The notes beneath the pieces were generated by a model. That model did no database searches and had not been told where the DNA came from. It was given only the letters and a program-made list of their open reading frames with translations. The position numbers and the translations under genes are program-made. Positions 33,834 to 39,661 of a DNA stretch of 39,661 nt are shown piece after piece. Origin of the DNA: an uncultured Prevotellaceae bacterium (GTDB lineage: Bacteria; Bacteroidota; Bacteroidia; Bacteroidales; Bacteroidaceae); contig CACXXD010000052.1 in assembly GCA_902771445.1 (NCBI GenBank), forward strand, positions 1 through 39,661, given 5' to 3'. Position 1 is the stretch's first letter; every line of letters starts with the position of its first letter.

Positions 33834-33860
33834 AAAAATTCAGTGAAAGGTCATTCTTTT
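33815..33860 (-). terminator. Intrinsic terminator of the his operon
   Basis: A 16-bp perfect stem pairs 33815-33830 with 33845-33860 around a 14-nt loop. On the minus strand it ends hisC, with a T-rich tail (TTTTCTTTTACC). It overlaps the -33 box of the next operon. Confidence 0.85.
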
Positions 33861-33870
33861 TCTGCGAATT

Positions 33871-34908
33871 TTATTCATATTGGCGCAAAGCGCCCAGAAG
33901 CTCGCTGTTTTCACTACGAGTGCCTATCGTTACGCGCAGACAATTATTGCACAACTGAATGCGAGAGCGGTTGCGGACGATGATGCCTTTGTCTACCAGA
34001 TAGTCGTAGATGGCCTGGGCATTCGTCATCCGTGCAAGGAAGAAATTGGCATCGCTCGGATAGACCTTTTCACAGATAGGCAGCATGGCAAACGACTCCA
34101 TCAGGTGGGTACGCTCTTGCAGCAACAGTCCAATCCATTTCTCTACGTCTATCCTGTTGGCTATAGCCTCCATTGCTTTCTGCTGAGTAAGTAAATTGAC
34201 ATTATAAGGATATTTCACCTTATTAAATAATGCTATAATATCGGCTGAGGCAAAGGCCATGCCCAGTCTGATAGCAGCACACCCCCATGCCTTGCTCATT
34301 GTATTGAGAATGATGAGATTGGGATATTTCTGCAACTCACTGCGCAAAGACTTCTGTCGGGAGAAATCGCTATAGGCTTCGTCGACGATCACGATGCCCT
34401 CAAAGTGCTCAATCACCCTCAGGATTTCATCGCGATTCAGGCTGTTGCCTGTGGGGTTGTTGGGCGAGCACAGCCAGATGAGCTTTGTGTTGTCATCGCA
34501 GGCCACCAGCAGCTTGTCGGCATTCATCTGATATTGCTCGTCGAGCTGCACTGGCCGATACTCCACCTCATTGATGTCGGCGCATACTTTATACATGCCA
34601 TAGGTGGGTTCGATGGCCACCACATTGTCGATGTCCGGACGACAGAAACAACGGTAGGGCAAGTCGATGGCCTCGTCGCTGCCATTGCCTAGAAAGATGT
34701 TGCCTGCCGGCACACCTTTAATGTTGCTGATTGCTTTTTTCAGCTCTTCTTGCAATGGGTCGGGATAGCGATTGTAAGGCGCGTTGTAGGGATTCTCATT
34801 GGCATCAAGAAACACCCGGGCCACTTTGCCAGAATACTCGTTCCGTGCACTGCTATAGGGCGCGAGCGACCAGATATTGGGACGTGTCAGTTGTTCTAAC
34901 GATTTCAT
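33871..34908 (-). CDS. hisC: Histidinol-phosphate aminotransferase HisC
   Basis: This fold-type I PLP enzyme transfers an amino group to imidazole-acetol phosphate in histidine synthesis. It has 345 residues. Motifs are [18 protein letters not shown] near 29-46 (substrate-binding), [15 protein letters not shown] near 74, [13 protein letters not shown] near 143, [13 protein letters not shown] near 172, and [18 protein letters not shown] near 202, in which the lysine of SKAWG is the PLP Schiff-base residue. [20 protein letters not shown] and an RITIGTR-like RVTIGTR close the fold. It is the last gene of hisGDC, starting 5 bp after hisD. No hisB follows. Confidence 0.96.
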   Translation of the reverse strand: MKSLEQLTRPNIWSLAPYSSARNEYSGKVARVFLDANENPYNAPYNRYPDPLQEELKKAISNIKGVPAGNIFLGNGSDEAIDLPYRCFCRPDIDNVVAIEPTYGMYKVCADINEVEYRPVQLDEQYQMNADKLLVACDDNTKLIWLCSPNNPTGNSLNRDEILRVIEHFEGIVIVDEAYSDFSRQKSLRSELQKYPNLIILNTMSKAWGCAAIRLGMAFASADIIALFNKVKYPYNVNLLTQQKAMEAIANRIDVEKWIGLLLQERTHLMESFAMLPICEKVYPSDANFFLARMTNAQAIYDYLVDKGIIVRNRSRIQLCNNCLRVTIGTRSENSELLGALRQYE

Positions 34909-34913
34909 GCTGT

Positions 34914-36200
34914 CTATTTTTCTAAGGATTGAAGCCTGACGGTCATTGCATTCTTGTGTGCATCCAGTTGTTCTGCCTCTGCCATCAGCTCCACCGCATG
35001 ACCTATATGACGGACACCTTCTTCGGTCAGATGCTGAAACGTCACTTTACGGCAATAGCTGTCAAGATTCACGCCACTATAGGCGGTGGCATAGCCGTGC
35101 GTAGGCAAGGTGTGGTTGGTGCCGCTGGCATAGTCGCCTGCGCTCTCGCAGGCATACTTGCCCAGAAAAACGCTTCCGGCATTCACTACACGCTCAGCCA
35201 AATCGGCATAGTCTTCCGTCTGTAAGATGAGGTGCTCCGGTGCATAGCAGTTCGACAGGTCGATAGCTTCCTGCTCGTCTTTCACCAATACCAACTGACT
35301 GTTCTCCAACGTCTTAGCTGCTATCTCCTTTCGTGGCAAGCGTTCCAGTTGTCGCTCCACCTCGGTCTGCACGGCTTCGAGTATCGATTCCGACGTGGTG
35401 ATGAGCAACACTTGCGAGTCTGTGCCGTGCTCAGCCTGCGAGAGAAGGTCGGCTGCCACAAACACGGCATTTGCCTTCTCATCAGCTATCACGCAGACCT
35501 CGCTTGGGCCTGCTGGCATGTCTATGGCCACCTCATGCAAGCTCACTTGTTGCTTGGCGGCCATTACGTACTGATTGCCGGGGCCGAAAATCTTATATAC
35601 CTTGGGAACCGTCTCTGTACCATAGGCCATAGCACCGATGGCCTGAACACCTCCCGCTTTGAAAATCCGATTGACACCAGCCGTCTTGGCTGCAACCAGG
35701 ATAGCGGGATTCACATGTCCCTGAGCATCAGGGGGAGTGCAGAGCACGATGTCTTTGCAACCAGCAATCTTTGCAGGCGTGGCCAGCATCAGCACCGTAG
35801 AGAAGAGAGGGGCTGTTCCGCCGGGAATGTAGAGACCAACCTTCTCGATGGCCACACTCTTCTGCCAGCACACAATGCCAGGTCCTGTTTCTATTTTCTC
35901 TCCGCTGAAGCGCTGAGCCTCATGAAACTTTTTTATATTATAGTGAGCCAGACGGATGGCAGCCGTAAGGTCGGCACTGACCATCGACTCGGCTTGCTCA
36001 ATCTCTTCCTCAGAAACTTTCAGCGACTGAAGTCTGACGTGGTCAAACTTTTCTTCATATTCGCGCACAGCATCATCGCCTCTCTGCCTGACGTCTGCCA
36101 GAACAGAGGCTACGGTGGCATTCAGTTGCGAAACATCTAATTGCGGACGAGCCACAATGCCTTTCCATTGTGCTCGTTGCGGATAGCGAATGACGTTCAT
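34914..36200 (-). CDS. hisD: Histidinol dehydrogenase HisD
   Basis: This zinc enzyme oxidises histidinol to histidine in two NAD-dependent steps. The 428-residue length is standard. Motifs are [19 protein letters not shown] near 126, [17 protein letters not shown] near 183, [20 protein letters not shown] near 206, [18 protein letters not shown] near 229, and [13 protein letters not shown] near 253, which holds metal and catalytic residues. [11 protein letters not shown] and [19 protein letters not shown] follow. It overlaps hisG by 4 bp (ATGA) and precedes hisC by 5 bp. Confidence 0.97.
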   Translation of the reverse strand: MNVIRYPQRAQWKGIVARPQLDVSQLNATVASVLADVRQRGDDAVREYEEKFDHVRLQSLKVSEEEIEQAESMVSADLTAAIRLAHYNIKKFHEAQRFSGEKIETGPGIVCWQKSVAIEKVGLYIPGGTAPLFSTVLMLATPAKIAGCKDIVLCTPPDAQGHVNPAILVAAKTAGVNRIFKAGGVQAIGAMAYGTETVPKVYKIFGPGNQYVMAAKQQVSLHEVAIDMPAGPSEVCVIADEKANAVFVAADLLSQAEHGTDSQVLLITTSESILEAVQTEVERQLERLPRKEIAAKTLENSQLVLVKDEQEAIDLSNCYAPEHLILQTEDYADLAERVVNAGSVFLGKYACESAGDYASGTNHTLPTHGYATAYSGVNLDSYCRKVTFQHLTEEGVRHIGHAVELMAEAEQLDAHKNAMTVRLQSLEK

Positions 36201-37048
36201 AAAATCATTTTTTCTATCGGGGTGACCAGTATGCCCTGCGCCCCCAGTTCTTTCAGTTTGCCAATAATCTCCCAGAAGCGTTGCTCATCGAGAACCGTAT
36301 GCACGGAGCACCATTCTTCGTCGGCCAGAGGAATGATGGTGGGACTCTTCAGACCTGGCAGCACGTTGATGATATCCTGCAAGCGAGCCTTCGGCGCATT
36401 CATGCGTACATATTTCTTATCCTCTGCCCTGCGCACTGCATCGAAGCGGAACAGCATCTGTTCCAGCACGTCGAGCTTGTCTTTCGACATGCCGGGATAG
36501 CCTATCAGCAGGGCTTCGCTCTGCATCACCACTTCCACCTCGCGCAGGTTGTTGCTTACGAGCGTCGAACCCGAACTGACTATATCGAAGATGGCATCAG
36601 ACAGGCCGATGCTCGGACTGATCTCTACTGAGCCTGTAATGATGTGGATTTCTGCCGTGATGTTCTTCTCTGCAAGAAACTTATTCAATATGTTAGGATA
36701 GCTCGTTGCTATTTTCTTACCATTGAACCATGTCAATCCATCATAGTTGGCATCTTTGGGTATGGCCAGCGACAAGCGGCACTTCGAGAAGCCCAGACGC
36801 TTGACGATCGTTGCCTCGGCACCACGCTCACAATACTCATTCTCACCTACCACGCCTAAGTCGGCCACACCTGAGGCAACGCTCTGCGGAATGTCGTCAT
36901 CACGAAGGTAGAGCACTTCTAATGGAAAATTCTGTGCGTTTACGAGCAATGTGCGCTTGGTTGCACCTACCTTAATGTCAGCCTCACTGAGCAGATTCAT
37001 CGTATCTTCATACAGACGGCCTTTCGATTGTACAGCAATTCTTAGCAT
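36197..37048 (-). CDS. hisG: ATP phosphoribosyltransferase HisG (long form)
   Basis: This first enzyme of histidine synthesis joins PRPP and ATP. The 283-residue length marks the long form with a C-terminal ACT-like regulatory domain (residues ~205-283), feedback-inhibited by histidine in known members. Motifs are LRIAVQSKGRLYEDTMNLL at the start, YLRDDDIPQSVASGVADLGV near 47, LVVSS-like region SDAIFDIVSSGSTLVSN near 155, and LIGYPGMSKDKLDVLEQ near 180. It is the first gene of hisGDC and its end overlaps the hisD start. Confidence 0.97.
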   Translation of the reverse strand: MLRIAVQSKGRLYEDTMNLLSEADIKVGATKRTLLVNAQNFPLEVLYLRDDDIPQSVASGVADLGVVGENEYCERGAEATIVKRLGFSKCRLSLAIPKDANYDGLTWFNGKKIATSYPNILNKFLAEKNITAEIHIITGSVEISPSIGLSDAIFDIVSSGSTLVSNNLREVEVVMQSEALLIGYPGMSKDKLDVLEQMLFRFDAVRRAEDKKYVRMNAPKARLQDIINVLPGLKSPTIIPLADEEWCSVHTVLDEQRFWEIIGKLKELGAQGILVTPIEKMIL

Positions 37049-37076
37049 AACAACAAAATTAATTGAAAACTTGCTG

Positions 37077-37107
37077 CAAAAATAAACAAAAATTCTTGAT
37101 TGTGCAA
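37077..37107 (-). promoter_or_regulatory. Promoter of hisGDC
   Basis: On the minus strand TTG (37107-37105) and TATTTTTG (37084-37077) are 20 bp apart. The leader to the hisG start is only about 20 nt, too short for an attenuator. It overlaps the divergent mltF promoter. Confidence 0.65.
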
Positions 37108-37124
37108 TAAAAAGTGTATTTTTG
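37096..37124 (+). promoter_or_regulatory. Promoter of the MltF-like gene
   Basis: TTG (37096-37098) and TATTTTTG (37117-37124), 18 bp apart. It rules out the upstream GTG at 37114 as start codon and points to TTG 37144. Confidence 0.6.
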
Positions 37125-37143
37125 CAACCAAATTGCGATAGAT

Positions 37144-38310
37144 TTGAAGCATAATAGAATATTTATACTTTTAATTTCAATCTTTCTGATTTCCTGCCAT
37201 CACAAGCAAGAGCGGGTCATGACACCCTGGGGAGAGGAAATCGGCACCGATATAAACGGTTCGTGGAAGAGTGGTTCGGTAACTGAAGACGAAAGCAGTT
37301 TCGACCTCGATGACATTGTGCATGCTGGCGAGCTGATTGTGCTGACCATTGCCGGGCCTCAGACTTGCTATGATTATCACGGAAGTCGACTGGGCATGCA
37401 TATCATGCTCTGTCAGAAGCTGGCCGATTCGCTCGGTGTGCGACTCAGAACGGAGCTTTGCCGTGACACGCTCGAACTTCGAACCCGACTGGATGCTGGC
37501 GAAGCCGACTTGATAGCCTACCCTATCTCGTCCCTCGATTCGATTTGGCCTGGATGGATTGTTTCTTCAGAAAAAATTAAACTGAAGGAGACCATTCGGC
37601 ACTGGTACGACTATCGGCGAATAGCACAGGTGCAACAAGAAGAGCAACGGTTGCTCAGCACGGGTGGTGTGCGTCGAAAGGTCTTTGCTCCCATGCAGAA
37701 CAGGGGCGAGGGTATTATCTCCCGATACGATGCCATCTTTCAGAAACATTGCTTAGCTATTCGGTGGGACTGGCGGCTCATGGCGGCTCAATGCTATCAG
37801 GAGTCAACCTTCGATCCTAATGCCATCTCCTGGGCAGGAGCTCGCGGACTCATGCAAATCATGCCTCAAACTGCTGATCACTTAGGCTTGGCTCGTACAG
37901 ACCTGAACAACCCCGAGAAAAACATTGCCGCTGCCGCACGTTATCTGTCTCAATTAGAGGAGTCGTTCAAGGACATTCAGTCACGCAACGAGCGACAAAA
38001 CTTTGTTTTGGCTGCCTATAACGGTGGTTCACACCACATACGCGATGCGATGGCTTTGGCACGGAATGCAGGTCACAATCAATATCGCTGGAGCGAGGTG
38101 TCTGAGTTCGTCTTAAAGCTCAGTCAGCCTCAATACTATCAAGACCCAGTAGTGAAGTATGGCTATATGCGCGGTTCCGAGACTGTCGACTACGTGCAGA
38201 AGATTCGCGACAGGTATCAGCAATACCGTGGTGTCAAGGCCAAAACGCAAGTAAGCTCCATGCCCCAGAAATCGCGCAATGCCAAGCACCGTAAGAAGTT
38301 CAACGTATAG
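37144..38310 (+). CDS. mltF: MltF-like lytic murein transglycosylase lipoprotein
   Basis: From a TTG start the 388-residue protein begins MKHNRIFILLISIFLISC, a lipoprotein signal with the acylated cysteine at the LISC lipobox. Residues ~50-170 form a shortened substrate-binding-protein (SBP_bac_3)-like domain (AGELIVLTIAGPQTCYDYHG). Residues ~205-360 form a GH23 transglycosylase with CYQESTFDPNAISWAGARGL (catalytic Glu at ~220), then MQIMPQTADHLGL and ENFVLAAYNGG-like QNFVLAAYNGGSHHIRDAM. The order matches MltF, which cleaves peptidoglycan with formation of 1,6-anhydro-MurNAc. The sensor domain seems compact compared with the family. The tail is basic (NAKHRKKFNV). A GTG at 37114 lies within the promoter and is rejected. 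Confidence 0.85.
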   Translation: MKHNRIFILLISIFLISCHHKQERVMTPWGEEIGTDINGSWKSGSVTEDESSFDLDDIVHAGELIVLTIAGPQTCYDYHGSRLGMHIMLCQKLADSLGVRLRTELCRDTLELRTRLDAGEADLIAYPISSLDSIWPGWIVSSEKIKLKETIRHWYDYRRIAQVQQEEQRLLSTGGVRRKVFAPMQNRGEGIISRYDAIFQKHCLAIRWDWRLMAAQCYQESTFDPNAISWAGARGLMQIMPQTADHLGLARTDLNNPEKNIAAAARYLSQLEESFKDIQSRNERQNFVLAAYNGGSHHIRDAMALARNAGHNQYRWSEVSEFVLKLSQPQYYQDPVVKYGYMRGSETVDYVQKIRDRYQQYRGVKAKTQVSSMPQKSRNAKHRKKFNV

Positions 38311-38537
38311 GTTCCCCTCCCCTCTCTTTGCCTTCTCCTCTTTCTTTGCAGTCTTTGCTTACAAGCAAAAAGAAAATTCCCAAAGTTTACCCTGACAAAA
38401 AACAGAATCCTGCATGTTTCCTTTCGGCAGGATGGCCTTGTGAGTTGTCAAAATAGCTTTGGAAATTTTCTTCAAAGTAGTATCACTTGGCTAACCTCGT
38501 GATACGTTTCAGAACCAATGACGGACTATAGGTTGTC
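38311..38537. other. Gene-free stretch with small palindromes
   Basis: No gene is recognisable in this 227-bp interval. It holds TTTGCT/AGCAAA (38354-38369), ATCCTGC/GCAGGAT (38407-38413 with 38427-38433) and GTATCAC/GTGATAC (38480-38486 with 38499-38505). None has a clear T-run, so none is called a terminator with confidence. Confidence 0.4.
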
Positions 38538-38720
38538 CTACCATTCTTCTTCCTCTTCGTCATCCCAGATGTTGAACAGAGCCCTGACTTCTATCAGATC
38601 TGTTTCAACCTCTTCTTCTATACTGAGACCTGCGGTAGGACTTCCAGCTGATTCTGCCATCAGGCTCGTCAGTTTCACTTCAACGGCTTCCGTTGTCGGT
38701 CTAACATATTCTTTTTTCAT
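38538..38720 (-). CDS. Short acidic MKK-x-Y-x-x-P peptide (60 aa)
   Basis: The start MKKEYVRPTTEAVEVKLTSL matches the MKKxYxxP motif that recurs at the N-terminus of many uncharacterised short Bacteroidales proteins, which is why ATG 38720 is preferred over the longer frame (start 38744, overlapping the previous stop). The middle is MAESAGSPTAGLSIEEEVET and the tail is strongly acidic, ending IWDDEEEEEW. No transmembrane segment or signal peptide is evident. It directly follows the large surface protein gene, suggesting co-transcription. A peptide with a processed or secreted role is possible but unproven. Confidence 0.7.
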   Translation of the reverse strand: MKKEYVRPTTEAVEVKLTSLMAESAGSPTAGLSIEEEVETDLIEVRALFNIWDDEEEEEW

Positions 38721-38740
38721 AGTTTGTCTTTCTTTGTTAG

Positions 38741-39661
38741 TCATTTCATGATAACTTTTTTACCGTTCTCTATAAAGATGCCCTTTGCGGTCGCTTTGTC
38801 GGCAACTCGCTTGCCGCTCAGAGTGAAGACGTGGCTGTCAGCACCTGAAACAGTAAGCTGACGGATTGCTGTCACCTCTTCATCGAAGACGATGGACCAG
38901 CGTGCATTCTCTGAACCATCAGGAAGATTCTCTGTCAGAACGGGCAGATAGGCCTTGTTGGCTTTTACTACCCCGTCGGTCATCCTTTTGAATGAGCCGT
39001 TGTTCAGTCCGAAGTTCGTGTAGCCGTCCTCCTCGCTTTTGACGAATGTGGGGGCCGTCGTACCTTTCAGCATGTTGCCGACCACGGGCTGTGTCTCACC
39101 CGAAGTAACGGGCAGACTGACGGTCTCGCCCTTCTTCACCTCACTATAGAGGATGAACGGAGTCCTGGCTGGAACTGCGCCTTTGATCTTCGTGAACGTA
39201 ACCGATGTGCTTTCCACCGCCGTCACTGTCCATGCCGCATACGCATTGGATGGAGTCAGGTCGAGCGCGTATGGACTGCAATAGCTGGCATAGCCGGAGG
39301 CAGCAAGTGTCACGTCGACCGTGGCTGGTGTTTCCGAAGGCTCACTCTCATCGGCAGTAACGGTCAGCACAAAGGAGGCACTGCCTGCTCTGTACGTCTC
39401 GTTCTCTGCGGTTGTGACGGTGATGATGCTTGTTCCAACAGCCTTGGCAGTGATGACAAATCCTTCGACCGTAGCCACTTGTTCGTTGCTGCTTGTCACG
39501 GTGATGTCGCCGCCGTCAATCATGGATTCTTCGATGGTGAACGTCTCGCCGTAGGTAATCTGCACATCCTGAACTGCGATGGTCGGTTCTAACAGATTGT
39601 CCACGCTGGTGCAGTACTCAGAGAAGGTGTCGGAAGTACCTTTCGACCAAGTGATGGAGAT
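38741..39661 (-). CDS. Surface protein with Ig-like domain and Prevotella-type C-terminal tail (5' end beyond the window)
   Basis: The frame stays open to the window edge, so the N-terminus is missing. A GTG at 39604 would open a 287-residue frame but is probably internal. Residues near the visible start resemble a bacterial Ig-like (BIG_2) domain (NEQVATVEGFVITAKAVGTS; IITVTTAENETYRAGSASFV). A middle region with VDVTLAASGYASYCSPYALD precedes a C-terminal region with FKRMTDGVVKANKAYLPV and a tail TLSGKRVADKATAKGIFIEN followed by GKKVIMK. That tail resembles C-terminal sorting or anchoring domains found in many Prevotella secreted proteins, possibly type IX-secreted. Its stop lies 20 bp before the short peptide gene. 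Confidence 0.7.
   Translation of the reverse strand: MSITWSKGTSDTFSEYCTSVDNLLEPTIAVQDVQITYGETFTIEESMIDGGDITVTSSNEQVATVEGFVITAKAVGTSIITVTTAENETYRAGSASFVLTVTADESEPSETPATVDVTLAASGYASYCSPYALDLTPSNAYAAWTVTAVESTSVTFTKIKGAVPARTPFILYSEVKKGETVSLPVTSGETQPVVGNMLKGTTAPTFVKSEEDGYTNFGLNNGSFKRMTDGVVKANKAYLPVLTENLPDGSENARWSIVFDEEVTAIRQLTVSGADSHVFTLSGKRVADKATAKGIFIENGKKVIMK

Noticed and set aside
37114-38310. GTG start for the MltF-like protein
   Set aside because: It lies inside the promoter; TTG 37144 gives a normal lipoprotein signal.

Overview
The window reads as chromosome of a Bacteroidales bacterium close to Prevotella/Segatella. The evidence is the repeated Bacteroidetes-type promoter (TTTG, about 19-20 bp, TAnnTTTG), the scarcity of Shine-Dalgarno sites, a hybrid-two-component-like propeller regulator, PPi-dependent phosphofructokinase, a GH106-like enzyme, and a surface protein with a Prevotella-style C-terminal tail. 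Everything is inferred from the sequence; no searches were run.

Layout. 1-3060 (+): folD, a 59-residue TPR protein, and a MATE transporter fused to an RsbW-like ATPase domain. 3067-5558 (+): a secreted GH106-like glycosidase preceded by an overlapping micro-ORF. 5675-8452 (+): a four-subunit 2-oxoacid:ferredoxin oxidoreductase operon with its own promoter and terminator. 8611-11628 (+): a membrane-tethered propeller/AraC regulator without kinase or receiver. 11672-16012 (+): a promoter, an apparently structured RNA of about 220 nt, then ribE and mfd. 16042-16158 (-): a TraB/GumN gene remnant. 16259-18653 (+): an MFS-like membrane protein, a low-complexity tail-anchored protein, and hsp20 behind a sigma54-like promoter.

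18660-19116 is a gene-free stretch of about 450 bp. It holds palindromic 22-bp repeats, a direct repeat, and a minus-strand transcription unit for a tRNA that has lost its middle. 19119-25716 (-) carries a PP2C-like protein, a YgiQ radical-SAM protein, a small hypothetical, an amidase_3 protein with an inserted carbohydrate-binding-like domain, a PlsC-like acyltransferase and another small hypothetical. 25761-28543 (+): pfp and a GH25 lysozyme. 28560-30242 (-): an MFS transporter. 30307-33833 (-): an operon of VTC-type polyphosphate polymerase, DUF4956 membrane protein, DUF2490 barrel and Cthe_2159-like lipoprotein. 33815-37107 (-): hisGDC. 37096-38310 (+): an MltF-like lytic transglycosylase. 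38538-39661 (-): a short acidic peptide gene behind a large surface protein cut by the window edge.

Most genes are core metabolism (folate, riboflavin, histidine, glycolysis, anaerobic 2-oxoacid oxidation), repair and envelope upkeep. The least ordinary signals are the RNA ahead of ribE, the gutted tRNA unit, the sigma54-like promoter with 21-bp-phased repeats ahead of hsp20, the MATE-RsbW fusion and the VTC/DUF4956/DUF2490/Cthe_2159 operon.
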